Origin: DASUFZ01 sp035541475
Lineage (GTDB): Bacteria; Myxococcota_A; UBA9160; SMWR01
Reading direction: 5' to 3'
Assembly: GCA_035541475.1 (NCBI GenBank)
Contig: DATKND010000102.1
Location: 70,820 to 134,819 of the forward strand
Length of the DNA: 64,000 nt
Shown in pieces: positions 16,965 to 25,557 of this stretch (within the stretch, counting starts at the first letter, position 1; each line of letters opens with the position of its first letter). Made by a program: the position numbers and the translations under genes. Under the pieces are notes generated by a model that saw only the letters and a list, made by a program, of their open reading frames with translations, was not told the DNA's origin and made no database searches.

Positions 16965-19097
16965 TTACTGCTTGTCCTGCTTCACGTCGTCGGTGCCGAC
17001 GTCGATCTCGAGCTCCTTGCGCTGCTGATCCGCCTGCGCCTTGGCCTTCTCGCGCTCCTTCTCGATCTCGAGCTCGAGCTCGCGCCGCACCTGCTCGGTG
17101 TGCTCCTGCTCCGCGGCGACACGCTTGCGCTTCAGATCGCGCAGGCACTCCTCGAGCAGGCGATTGCGCCGCGCGGCGAGCTCCTTCGGCACCGGCGGCG
17201 ACTTCGCCTGCGGATCGAGGCGCACGTCGAGGTCGCGATCGCCGGTCGCGCCGTCGTCCGCGACCGCCTTGGCGTTCAGCAGGTTCTTCCCGTTCTCGAG
17301 ATCGATGAACCCCGCCCACGAGCCGTCGGCCGTCGCGCGGAAGTAGCGCGCGGGCTTCTTCGTGGTGCGGTTCTGGAGGTCGACGGTCTCTAGGTTCGCG
17401 AGGTTCACGATCTCGACCACGTTGGCGAGATCACCGGGGTTGCGCACGGGCGTGAAGTAGCCGTCGGTGCGGCTCGCCATCTCGACCGTCGAGATCGGGC
17501 CCTCGAGCGCCTCGGGGCCGACGGCGAACGAGTGGATGCGAATGCCGGCGCGGTGCGCGCGGTTGGCCGCGCGCAGCACCGCGCGGACGTTGTCGGCCTC
17601 GTCCTCCGGCCCGTAGGGCAAGGTGGGCTGACCGTCGGTGAAGAAGAAGACGATCTTCTCCGACTCCGGGTCGACGCGCGACGCGGCGCCGCGCAGGCCC
17701 GCGAGCTCGATCGTCGCCTGGTCGACGCCCGCGGCCATGTGCGTGTTTCCCTCGGGCTCGGTGGCGAGCAGCTCGTCGAGCGTGGCCTCGACGCGCTCGT
17801 ACTCGTGGGTCAGTGCCGTGAGGGTGTACGCGGGTTTGGAGCGACGGCTCGTGCCGGGCACGTCGCCCGCGAAGGCCACCACACCGACGCGCGTTGTGCG
17901 CGAGTCGAGCCCGTGCAGCAAGGTCCTCGCGCCAGCGATCTCGGCCGCGAGGACCGAGTCGCCCGGATCCGTGCTGCCCGAGCCGAAGATCGAGCCGAGG
18001 CCGCCGAGGCGCTGGCGTCCGACCACGCCGTTGCCGTTCACGTCGGCGCCGGACGGGTCGATGGTCGAGCGCGAGGTGTCGATCACGATCACGACGTCGA
18101 AGCGGCGCCGGTCGCCGCGCGACGCCTGCGCCTGTCCCGCGACGAACACCCCGCAGGCCGACTCGCCGACCACCGAGCCGGGCGGCGGGTATTCGAAATC
18201 CACCTGCACGCTGGTCGGCTCGTCGGCGTGTCGGTCGAGCACCGGCAGCTTCCTGACGTCCGGGTGGGGCAGCGCACTGCCCATGGGCGGCGGCGGCGCG
18301 GGCGCCTCGGCGCCCTCCACGCTCGCGAACTGCGAGAACGCGGCCTTGCTCGTCTCGAGCGGCTTTGCGAGCGCCTCGACCACGCCTTCGATCGGCGCGG
18401 CGATCACGCGCGACGTGCCGTCCTGCGAGACGTGCGCCTCGACGATCCCGATCACCTTCTGGTTGGAGATGCGCAGGATCGGCGCGCCTCCCCAGCCGCG
18501 CAGCGTGCCCGGCAGATCGAGGTCGACCTCGAGGCGCGTCGGTGTCGAGGTCACGACGCTGCCGAACAGGTTGTCCTCGTCGCGCTTGCCGCGCTCCTGC
18601 ACGCCGAGCAGCGCCACGCGCTCGCCGACCTTTACCGGACCCGTGTCCGCCTCGAGCTTCCCGACACCCTGCGGTGGCTCGTCGAGCGCGTAGACCCAGT
18701 AGTCGTCGCGCATGCTCGACCCCGGATCGCTGAAGGAGTGACCCGGCGCGACCAGGAAGCGCGACGAGCTGCCGACGCGTTTGAAGCTCGTGCCGAGGTA
18801 GAAGTCGGTGCGGCCGGCGCGCGCGACGTCCTCGGGCTTGAAGGTGTGGGCGGTTCCCACGGCGGCGACGCCGCCGTCCTTCAAACCGAGGAAGAAGATC
18901 AGGCCGCGCGCGTCGACGGCGGACTTGCCCTTTCCCGGGAGGCTCGGGCGCGCGACGCGCGGCAACGCCGCGTGCGCGAGAGCCGGCGCGAGACCGAAGA
19001 CGATGGCCAGGAGGACGATCCAACGACGGCGCAATCGCAGCCCTCGGCGCAGCAACCCGAAGTTCCGGCCGCCGCGACGACGGCCCGGCGCTCCCAT
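16965..19097 (-). CDS. Pseudoprotease-VWA fusion protein, exported
   Basis: 710 residues. A basic N-terminus and signal peptide (WIVLLAIVFGLAPALAHA) precede a trypsin-like domain (about 58-240) in which His84 (GTAHTF) is kept but the nucleophile motif GDSGGP has become GWGGAP (201-206). Catalysis is therefore lost. A second beta domain follows, then a von Willebrand A domain with an intact MIDAS: DTSRS (340-344), NTHMAAG, and FFTDGQP. The last 90 residues are a highly charged coiled coil (RRELELEIEKEREKAKAQAD). VWA domains bind protein partners through a metal, so a periplasmic or surface binding role is likely. It is divergent from amiC-like with 153 bp between starts, which probably carry both promoters. 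Confidence 0.82.
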   Translation of the reverse strand: MGAPGRRRGGRNFGLLRRGLRLRRRWIVLLAIVFGLAPALAHAALPRVARPSLPGKGKSAVDARGLIFFLGLKDGGVAAVGTAHTFKPEDVARAGRTDFYLGTSFKRVGSSSRFLVAPGHSFSDPGSSMRDDYWVYALDEPPQGVGKLEADTGPVKVGERVALLGVQERGKRDEDNLFGSVVTSTPTRLEVDLDLPGTLRGWGGAPILRISNQKVIGIVEAHVSQDGTSRVIAAPIEGVVEALAKPLETSKAAFSQFASVEGAEAPAPPPPMGSALPHPDVRKLPVLDRHADEPTSVQVDFEYPPPGSVVGESACGVFVAGQAQASRGDRRRFDVVIVIDTSRSTIDPSGADVNGNGVVGRQRLGGLGSIFGSGSTDPGDSVLAAEIAGARTLLHGLDSRTTRVGVVAFAGDVPGTSRRSKPAYTLTALTHEYERVEATLDELLATEPEGNTHMAAGVDQATIELAGLRGAASRVDPESEKIVFFFTDGQPTLPYGPEDEADNVRAVLRAANRAHRAGIRIHSFAVGPEALEGPISTVEMASRTDGYFTPVRNPGDLANVVEIVNLANLETVDLQNRTTKKPARYFRATADGSWAGFIDLENGKNLLNAKAVADDGATGDRDLDVRLDPQAKSPPVPKELAARRNRLLEECLRDLKRKRVAAEQEHTEQVRRELELEIEKEREKAKAQADQQRKELEIDVGTDDVKQDKQ

Positions 19098-19250
19098 TCG
19101 ACTCGCGGCCGCACGCGCGACCGCGCCCCCGCGTCGTGCGAGCGGAGCGGACCTCCGCGCCGCTTCGACGCCACAAGGGGTGTAGACGATCCATACGCGC
19201 CGCGCCGCCCCATGGCTCCTGTTGTAAGGTCCGGCCCTTCGGGGGCCAGG

Positions 19251-20048
19251 ATGAAGCTACGGACCGCGGCGCTCGCGGCCTGTGTGTGCGCGGCCGCGCT
19301 CGCCTTCCATCCCGCGCGCGCCGAGGACGGCTTCGACACGGTCGTGATCGACCCGGGTCACGGCGGCGAGGATTCGGGCGCGCGCGGTCCGGGCGGCACG
19401 CTCGAGAAGGATCTGGTGCTGCGGGTCGCGCGCGCGCTCGGCGAGCGGCTCGCTGCGCGCGGCCTGCGCGTCGTCCAGACGCGGACACGCGACGTCTTCG
19501 TGCCGCTCGAGCAGCGCACCGCGATCGCCAACGACGCGCGAGGCGATCTCTTCGTCTCGATCCACGCCAATGCCGCGGAGGACGCGACCAGCCGCGGCAC
19601 GGAGACCTATTTCCTCGCGCTCTCGCCCTCCGACGCCTCGGCCGAGCGCGTGGCGAAGCGCGAGAACGAGGCCTTCGGCCAGGCGGCCGGCGGCATCGCC
19701 GCGGTGAACGACCCCTTCGTCGCGCTGGTCGGCGACCTGATTGCGACCGAGCATCTCCAGGAGTCGAGCCTGCTCGCGCACGCGATCCAGGCGCAGCTCT
19801 CCGGTCTCTCGCCGCGCTCGCGCGGCGTCAAGCAGGCGCTCTTCGTCGTGCTGACCGGCGTGCAGATGCCGGCGTCGTTGGTGGAGATCGGCTTCGTCAC
19901 CAGCGCGGAGGAGGAGGCCCACATGAAGAGCGCCGACGGGCTGCGCGAGATCGTCGCGGCGCTCGAGCGCGGGATCGTGGAGTACGGACGCGGCCACGCG
20001 CAGCGCCTCGGCGGGTCGGCGCCCGCACGCCCGGCGGAGTCGCCGTGA
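19251..20048 (+). CDS. N-acetylmuramoyl-L-alanine amidase (Amidase_3)
   Basis: 265 residues with a signal peptide (AALAACVCAAALAFHPARA). Zinc amidase motifs are complete: VIDPGHGGEDSGARG (His37), TLEKDL (Glu52), FVSIHANA (His105) and the catalytic Glu in SLVEIGFV. It cleaves the amide between MurNAc and the stem peptide in the periplasm during cell separation; it lacks an AMIN targeting domain. The ATG at 19251 is preceded by GGGGGCCAGG. The stop overlaps the GTG of rph (GTGA), making a three-gene unit amidase-rph-rdgB. Confidence 0.92.
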   Translation: MKLRTAALAACVCAAALAFHPARAEDGFDTVVIDPGHGGEDSGARGPGGTLEKDLVLRVARALGERLAARGLRVVQTRTRDVFVPLEQRTAIANDARGDLFVSIHANAAEDATSRGTETYFLALSPSDASAERVAKRENEAFGQAAGGIAAVNDPFVALVGDLIATEHLQESSLLAHAIQAQLSGLSPRSRGVKQALFVVLTGVQMPASLVEIGFVTSAEEEAHMKSADGLREIVAALERGIVEYGRGHAQRLGGSAPARPAESP

Positions 20049-20773
20049 GGAGCGACGGCCGCGCGGCCGACGAGCTGCGGAAAGTGTCGATCGAGCCCGA
20101 CTTCACCGAGAACCCGCTGGCGTCGGTGCTCTGCCGCTTCGGCCGCACCCTCGTGCTCTGCACGGTGTGCGAAGAGGCGTCCGTGCCGCGCTTCCTGCAG
20201 GGCCGGGGACAGGGCTGGATCAGCGCCGAGTACGCGATGCTGCCCGGCGCGACCGACACGCGCGGCGAGCGCGAGTCGACCCGCGGCCGCGCCTCGGGCC
20301 GGAGCCTCGAGATCCAGCGCCTGATCGGCAGGAGCCTGCGCGCGGTCGCCGACCTCGCGGCGCTCGGCGAGCGCACGCTCTGGGTGGACTGCGACGTCCT
20401 CCAGGCCGACGGCGGCACGCGCTGCGCCTCGATCACCGGCGCCTACGTCGCGCTCGCGCTCGCGGATCGACGCCTGCTCGCGCGCGGTGCGCTGGCGCGC
20501 TCGGCGGTGCGCGACAGTGTCGCGGCGGTGTCGGTCGGCATCGTCGCCGGCGAGCTGTTGCTCGATCTGCCGTATGCCGAGGACTCGCGCGCCGAGGTCG
20601 ACATGAACGTCGTCGCCACCGGCAGCGGGCGACTCGTCGAAGTGCAAGGCACGGGAGAGAGCGGCGTGTTCAGCGCCGAGCAGCTCGCGTCGATGACGGC
20701 GCTGGCGCTGCGAGGCACGGCGGAGCTCGCGACCCGTCAGGCCGAGGCGATCGGGCGCGGCGCGCGCGCGTGA
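20045..20773 (+). CDS. rph: Ribonuclease PH
   Basis: 242 residues. RNase PH trims the 3' end of tRNA precursors by phosphorolysis. Family motifs present: RSDGRAADELRKVSIEPDFT at the N-terminus, the QGRGQGWISAEYAMLPGAT block and the ring-interface RSLEIQRLIGRSLRA. Also seen are WVDCDVLQADGGTRCASITGAYVA and the phosphate-binding region up to DMNVVATGSGRLVEVQGT. GTG start at 20045 overlaps the amidase stop, and the stop overlaps the next GTG. This rph-rdgB order is common in Proteobacteria. Confidence 0.97.
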   Translation: MRSDGRAADELRKVSIEPDFTENPLASVLCRFGRTLVLCTVCEEASVPRFLQGRGQGWISAEYAMLPGATDTRGERESTRGRASGRSLEIQRLIGRSLRAVADLAALGERTLWVDCDVLQADGGTRCASITGAYVALALADRRLLARGALARSAVRDSVAAVSVGIVAGELLLDLPYAEDSRAEVDMNVVATGSGRLVEVQGTGESGVFSAEQLASMTALALRGTAELATRQAEAIGRGARA

Positions 20774-21408
20774 GCGCGGCGCGCGGGCCCGAGCTCGTCG
20801 TCGCGACCGGCAACGAGGGGAAGCTGCGCGAGTTCCGCTCGCTGCTCGGCGAGATGTCGCTCGTGCTCCGCTCGCTGCGCGAGTTCCCGGACGTGGCGCT
20901 CCCGGAGGAGGGCGACGACTACGAGCGGAACGCGCTCGCCAAGGCGCGCAGCGCGGCACGTCAGACGGGCCTGCCGGCGCTGGCGGACGACTCCGGGCTC
21001 GAGGTGGACGGACTCGGCGGCGCGCCCGGCCCGCGCTCGGCGCGCTACGGCGGACCGGGTCTCGACGACGCCGGCCGTGTCGAGCATCTGCTGCGCGCGC
21101 TGCGAGGTTGCAGCGGAGACGCGCGACATGCGCGCTTCGTGTGCGTGGCTGCGCTGGCGTTGCCGGATGGCGAGGCGTGGACCGCGCGCGGCGAGTGTGC
21201 CGGCGTCGTGCTCGAGGCGCCGCGCGGCGGCGGCGGCTTCGGCTACGACCCGGTCTTCTGGTCGAGTGAAGCGCGGGCGGGGGTCGCGGAGCTGCCCGAA
21301 GATCGCAAGAACGAGATCTCGCACCGCGGGCGCGCGCTGCGCGCGTTGCGCGCGCGCATCGAGGAGCGGGTGGTCGCAGGTCCGCGCGTCAGGCCGGATC
21401 GCGGCTGA
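20770..21408 (+). CDS. rdgB: XTP/dITP diphosphatase RdgB/HAM1
   Basis: 212 residues. It removes non-canonical purine nucleoside triphosphates (XTP, dITP). Signature segments are VVATGNEGKLREF, ALADDSGLEVDGLGGAPGPR with the catalytic Asp, GGGFGYDPVF, and AELPEDRKNEISHRGRAL. GTG at 20770 overlaps the rph stop (GTGA), which fixes the start and shows coupling. The last 20 bp overlap the antiparallel hypothetical gene. Confidence 0.96.
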   Translation: MSAARGPELVVATGNEGKLREFRSLLGEMSLVLRSLREFPDVALPEEGDDYERNALAKARSAARQTGLPALADDSGLEVDGLGGAPGPRSARYGGPGLDDAGRVEHLLRALRGCSGDARHARFVCVAALALPDGEAWTARGECAGVVLEAPRGGGGFGYDPVFWSSEARAGVAELPEDRKNEISHRGRALRALRARIEERVVAGPRVRPDRG

Positions 21409-21688
21409 AGCGCTCCTCGGGCGTCGGCAGCTCGGCGTCGAAGCGCGCGACGTGGCGGATCAAGCGCCGCTGCTCGCGCTCGCTGAGGCGATGGCCGCGC
21501 AGGGTCAGGAAGTCGATCAGCGGGCCGCGACAGAAATCCACCGCCGATGCGCGGGTCAGGTCCTCCGGATCCATCGATTCCTCGCGCAGCGCCAGCCACA
21601 GCGCGTAGCGCGAGATGCGCGCCCCGACGGCCACGGAGATCTCGGCCAGCAGATGCTCGAAGCGCCGACGCGACACGTTGCACCTCAC
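21389..21688 (-). CDS. Hypothetical 99-residue protein
   Basis: A small helical protein beginning at GTG 21688 (MRCNVSRRRFEHLLAEISVA) with a C-terminal segment GHRLSEREQRRLIRHVARFD. Balanced acidic/basic/hydrophobic composition and three helices make it look coding, unlike the shadow frames around it. Family not recognised. The N-terminal half, FEHLLAEISVAVGARISRYA followed by a short acidic turn and ALREESMDPEDLTR, gives no catalytic motif. It overlaps the end of rdgB by 20 bp in convergent orientation. Confidence 0.55.
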   Translation of the reverse strand: MRCNVSRRRFEHLLAEISVAVGARISRYALWLALREESMDPEDLTRASAVDFCRGPLIDFLTLRGHRLSEREQRRLIRHVARFDAELPTPEERFSRDPA

Positions 21689-21789
21689 GATGGTCGCCCG
21701 TGAGTGGCCCGCACGCGGAAGTGCGTGACGCCGGCGGGGCTCGCACCCGGTGAGTGACGGTCGCCGCCGCCCTGCGTAGGATCCGCCGC

Positions 21790-22338
21790 GTGAGCGCCGA
21801 CGAGCTGCTGCTGATCCGGCACGCCGAATCGGTCTGGAACGCCGAGGGCCGCTGGCAGGGGCACGAGGATCCGCCGCTCTCCGCGCGCGGCCGCGATCAG
21901 GCGGCGGCGCTCGCGGCCGCGCTCGCGAGCGCCGAGGTCGCGCGGCTCGTCACCAGCGATCTCCTGCGCGCGCGCTCCACCGCGGAGCCGCTGGCGCGCG
22001 CCCTCGGGCTCGACGTGATCTGCGATCCGCGCCTGCGAGAGCTCGACGTCGGCCGCTGGGGCGGTCGAACACGGCAGGAGATCGCGGCGCGCGACGCGGA
22101 TCTGCTGGCGCGCTTCGACGCCGGAGATCCCGACGCGCGCGCGGGCGGCGGCGAGAGCCTCGCGCTCCTGCGCGCGCGCTCGCTCGCGGCGCTGCGCGAG
22201 CTGTGCGCCGCGGCGCCCGGAGGCCGACTCGCGCTGGTGACGCACCTCGGCTGGCTGCGGGCGGTCTGGCCCGGCGCGGATTTCGCGCACGCCGAGTGGC
22301 GGATCGCGCGCAGCGAGGCGCTGCTCCGCGGCGACTGA
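21790..22338 (+). CDS. Histidine phosphatase family protein
   Basis: 182 residues from GTG 21790; an upstream in-frame GTG at 21754 would add 12. The phosphoglycerate-mutase-like active site RHAES (normally RHGxT/S) follows the first strand ELLLI. The second His is in LALVTHLGWLRAV, and the arginine pocket is SDLLRARSTAEPLARALGL. Likely a broad-specificity phosphomonoesterase; CobC-type or sugar-phosphate phosphatase cannot be separated. It sits convergent to the SDR gene (2 bp between stops). Confidence 0.88.
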   Translation: MSADELLLIRHAESVWNAEGRWQGHEDPPLSARGRDQAAALAAALASAEVARLVTSDLLRARSTAEPLARALGLDVICDPRLRELDVGRWGGRTRQEIAARDADLLARFDAGDPDARAGGGESLALLRARSLAALRELCAAAPGGRLALVTHLGWLRAVWPGADFAHAEWRIARSEALLRGD

Positions 22339-22340
22339 GC

Positions 22341-23192
22341 TCAGTCCTCGATGCCGAACGCGCGGCTCTGGCGGCGCGAGAGCGCCGCGTTGACGCGCTC
22401 CCACAGGCCAGGGACGAAGCGCTTCGCGTAGTACATCACCCAGGCTTCGGGCGTGATCGGCGCGACGGCGCGGTTGCGCGCCACCGCTCGCAGCACGTTC
22501 TTCGCCACGCGCTCGGGCCCGTAGCCGCGATGTTGATAGGTCTCGATCATGCGCTTGCGCACCTCGTCGGTGCCGGCCGCGCCCACCAGCCTCGCGACGC
22601 TCGTGATCGGCGTGTCGACGATGCCCGGGCAGATGCAGGTGACGCCGATGCGGTGCGGCGCGAGCTCCTGGCGCAGCGACTCGGACAGGCCGACGACGCC
22701 GAACTTCGTGGTGGAGTAGGCCGCCAGGCCCGAGTTGCTGACGTAGCCGGCCGCCGACGCCACGTTGACCACGTGGCCGCCGGCGCCGCGCCGAACCATC
22801 GCCGGCACGAAGTAGTGACACCCGTGCACGACACCCAGCACGTTGATCCCGAGGATCCAGCGCCAGTCTTCCAGCGAGGTGTCGAGGAAGCTGCCGCCGA
22901 TCGCCACGCCGGCGTTGTTCATCAGGATGTCGACGGCAGGCACGCGCGCGTGGACTGCCTTCGCGAAGGCCTCCATCTGCGCGGCGTCGGAGACGTCGAC
23001 CACCCGGGTCGTGACGTCGCCGAGCCGGAGCGCGCGGATCTTCGCGGCGGTGTCCTCGAGCCCGGCCGCGTTCAGGTCGCAGATCGCGAGGTCGGCGCCG
23101 CGCGCCGCGAAGGCCAGCGCGCTCTCGCGGCCGATGCCGCTGGCGGCGCCGGTCACGAGCACCGTGCGTCCGCGCAGGTTGCTGACGTCCAT
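22341..23192 (-). CDS. Short-chain dehydrogenase/reductase
   Basis: 283 residues of the classical SDR fold. Cofactor motif TGAASGIG (14-21), NNAGVAIGG, catalytic Ser146 in VNVASAAGYVS, and the YSTTK pair Tyr159/Lys163. CDLN after strand 2 favours NAD(H) (acidic residue at the adenosine ribose). The C-terminal extension (RNRAVAPITPEAWVMYYAKR) is typical of SDRs that accompany lipid metabolism. It ends 2 bp from the phosphatase gene and starts 6 bp downstream of the acyl-CoA ligase stop, so ligase and SDR form an operon acting on an acyl-CoA or fatty alcohol/steroid-like substrate (inference). Confidence 0.92.
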   Translation of the reverse strand: MDVSNLRGRTVLVTGAASGIGRESALAFAARGADLAICDLNAAGLEDTAAKIRALRLGDVTTRVVDVSDAAQMEAFAKAVHARVPAVDILMNNAGVAIGGSFLDTSLEDWRWILGINVLGVVHGCHYFVPAMVRRGAGGHVVNVASAAGYVSNSGLAAYSTTKFGVVGLSESLRQELAPHRIGVTCICPGIVDTPITSVARLVGAAGTDEVRKRMIETYQHRGYGPERVAKNVLRAVARNRAVAPITPEAWVMYYAKRFVPGLWERVNAALSRRQSRAFGIED

Positions 23193-23198
23193 CTCTTC

Positions 23199-24908
23199 CT
23201 ACGACCGCAGGCTCGCCGCGTCGAACGGCACGGTTCCTGTCCCGCGCAGCAGATTCTTCAGCAGCTTTCCGGCCGGGTTGCGCGGCAGCGGCTCGCTCAC
23301 GAACTCGACGAGCTCCGGCACCTTGAAGCTCGCGAGGTGCGCCGCGACGTGGCGCCGCACCCCGACCTCGCCGATCCGTGAGCCCGGCACGCGCCGCACG
23401 ATCGCCTTAACGCGCTCGCCGAGCTCCGCGTCGGGCACGCCGACGACGGCCGCCTCGTCGATCTCCGGATGGTCCGCGAGGCAATGCTCGATCTCGGTGC
23501 AGTACACGTTCTCGCCGCCGCGCAGGATCATGTCCTTCTTGCGGTCGACCACGTAGTAGAAGCCCTCGGCATCGCGGATCGCGAGGTCGCCCGTGTGGAG
23601 CCAGCCGTCGCGCACCGCGTCGGCGGTTGCATCGGGCCGGTTCCAGTAGCCCGGTGTGATGGTCGGCCCCGCGATCAGCAGCTCGCCGAGCTGGCCGTCC
23701 GGGACTTCCTTGCCCTCCTCGTCGACGATGCGGAGATCCACGATCGGCAGCGGCCGCCCGATCGAGGTCTTGCGGCCGAGGAGGTCCTTGCCGCCGTTGA
23801 CCGTCGCGACGCCGTGGGTCTCCGTGAGTCCGTAGGCATTCGCGAAGGTCGGCTCGATCGCGAAGACCTCGCGCGCCTTCTCGAGCGTCTCGGGCGGCGT
23901 CGGCGCGCCGCCGAACGAGATCCCTCGAAGGCTCGAGAGATCGTAGTCGCGCACCTTCGGGTGGTGCACCACGCGGTGGAGCATGGTCGGGATCGCGCCC
24001 CACGCCGTCACGCGCTCGCGCTCGATGAGCTGCAGCGCCTGCTCCGCGTCGAAGCGGCCGACGCTGAAGACGATCTTCGCGCCGACCGTCAGCTGAGTGC
24101 ACACACCGGAGTGTAGACCGCCGACGTGGAAGAGCGGCGAGGTCAGCAGCGCGACCGGCGGTCCGCTCGAGCCGCCGAGCAGCGACTTCCCGGCCATCAT
24201 CGCGCCGACCACGTTCGCGAAGAGGATCCCCTGCACCTGCGCGATCGTGCCGCGGTGCGTGGTGATGCAAGCCTTCGAGCGCCCCGTGGTGCCCGAGGTG
24301 TAGAGCAGCACGAACGGGTCGTCCTCGTCGATCGGCTGCGTCGGCGGCGCGTCGCAGGGACCGAGCAGCTCGGCGATCGGCACGGTGCCGCGCGGCGGAT
24401 CCGCGCCGATGAAGAAGACGCGCTCGAGCTGGCGCAGCCGTCCGAGCAGCGGCTCGACCCGCGGATACAGCCGCTCGTCCACCACGAGGAAGCGGCTGCC
24501 GGAATCCTCGAGCCCGTAGGCGATCTCCTCGGTCGCCCACCAGCCGTTCAAACCGACGCCGATGCCCCCGGCCGACACCGCACCGAAGAGCGCGATGATC
24601 CAGTCGGGGCAGTTCGTCGAGAGCACCGCCACGCGGTCGCCGCGCGCCATCCCGTGCACGTCGCGCAGCGCGCGCGCGGCGCCCCACACCTGGCGCGCGA
24701 ACTCCGCGTACGAGATGCGCCGCTGGCCCTGGACCATGCATTCGGCGTCGCCGCGCGCTCCCGCGTTCTCGATCTTCTCGCGCAGCGAGCGCTCGCGCTT
24801 CGCGAAGACGCGGCACTCGCGGCCGCGGATCGCCTCGCGCGCCAGCTCGAACGGCGCGCCCGGCCCCGTGAGGCTCGCGGCGATCTCTTCGTAGGAGGGA
24901 GTCGACAT
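23199..24908 (-). CDS. Acyl-CoA synthetase (class I adenylate-forming)
   Basis: 569 residues. Motifs: YTSGTTGRSKACITTHRG for ATP phosphate binding, SFGGAPTPPE, YGLTETHGV, and GWLHTGDLAIRD. The hinge reads VVDRKKDMILRGGENVY, and the catalytic Lys region is LPRNPAGKLLKNLLR. These activate a carboxylate as acyl-AMP and then acyl-CoA. Chain length cannot be read. ATG 24908 (MSTPSYEEI) is chosen over the upstream in-frame start at 24944 because the latter adds non-conserved residues. Co-transcribed with the SDR. Confidence 0.93.
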   Translation of the reverse strand: MSTPSYEEIAASLTGPGAPFELAREAIRGRECRVFAKRERSLREKIENAGARGDAECMVQGQRRISYAEFARQVWGAARALRDVHGMARGDRVAVLSTNCPDWIIALFGAVSAGGIGVGLNGWWATEEIAYGLEDSGSRFLVVDERLYPRVEPLLGRLRQLERVFFIGADPPRGTVPIAELLGPCDAPPTQPIDEDDPFVLLYTSGTTGRSKACITTHRGTIAQVQGILFANVVGAMMAGKSLLGGSSGPPVALLTSPLFHVGGLHSGVCTQLTVGAKIVFSVGRFDAEQALQLIERERVTAWGAIPTMLHRVVHHPKVRDYDLSSLRGISFGGAPTPPETLEKAREVFAIEPTFANAYGLTETHGVATVNGGKDLLGRKTSIGRPLPIVDLRIVDEEGKEVPDGQLGELLIAGPTITPGYWNRPDATADAVRDGWLHTGDLAIRDAEGFYYVVDRKKDMILRGGENVYCTEIEHCLADHPEIDEAAVVGVPDAELGERVKAIVRRVPGSRIGEVGVRRHVAAHLASFKVPELVEFVSEPLPRNPAGKLLKNLLRGTGTVPFDAASLRS

Positions 24909-24960
24909 CGGGGCCTCGACGGAAGGGGCCGCGTAGCCTACCACGACCGCGCGCGAGGTC

Positions 24961-25503
24961 TCAGCGCGAGCCGACGCTCGCGGCGGCCGTCATGCGCGCT
25001 CCGCGCTGCCACCACAGCGCGACGACGATCGCGAGCAGCGCGCCCGACGCGTCGATCGCGACGTCCCAGGGTGAGCTCGTCCGCTCCGGCAGGAACGACT
25101 GGTGGAACTCGTCCGTCACGGCGACCGCGAGGGCGAGCGCGAGCGCGAGGCTCGCCGCGCGCGCGAGCGTGCTCTCGAGCGCGAGCGAGAGCGACAGCGC
25201 TCGGAACGCCAGCCAGCCGAGCAGCGCATACTCCGTCACGTGCGCGCCCTTGCGGATCCAGAACTGGAGCTGGAGAAAGGTCGCGAAGGTCAGATCGGGG
25301 ACGAACCAGCGCAGCAAGGGGTACAGGTAGCGAGAGGTCTGCGCCGCCCCGAACTCCGCGCCGCCGAGCCCGAGGATCACGACGGTGCAGACCGCGACCG
25401 CTCCCCACGCGAGCCAGAGCCGAGGTTCGTTCGCCGCGCGCGCGTTGGCTCTTTGGTCCAGCGGATCACCCCCGTTGGTGGAGCATCGCCGGTCCCGAGC
25501 CAT
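24961..25503 (-). CDS. VanZ-family membrane protein
   Basis: 180 residues with four hydrophobic segments. The family core RKGAHVTEYALLGWLAFRAL and TDEFHQSFLPERTSSPWDVA (with the conserved E-F-H-Q and D) is clear. VanZ confers low-level teicoplanin resistance in enterococci; the function of environmental VanZ-like proteins is unknown, probably in the inner membrane envelope. ATG 25503 gives MARDRRC; an upstream extension is open but not family-like. It starts 54 bp from the divergent ATP-grasp gene. Confidence 0.82.
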   Translation of the reverse strand: MARDRRCSTNGGDPLDQRANARAANEPRLWLAWGAVAVCTVVILGLGGAEFGAAQTSRYLYPLLRWFVPDLTFATFLQLQFWIRKGAHVTEYALLGWLAFRALSLSLALESTLARAASLALALALAVAVTDEFHQSFLPERTSSPWDVAIDASGALLAIVVALWWQRGARMTAAASVGSR

Positions 25504-25557
25504 GGCGCGAGCCGCAGAGCGAAGTTGAGAGAAGGGCGAGGGGGTATCCTCGCCGCC

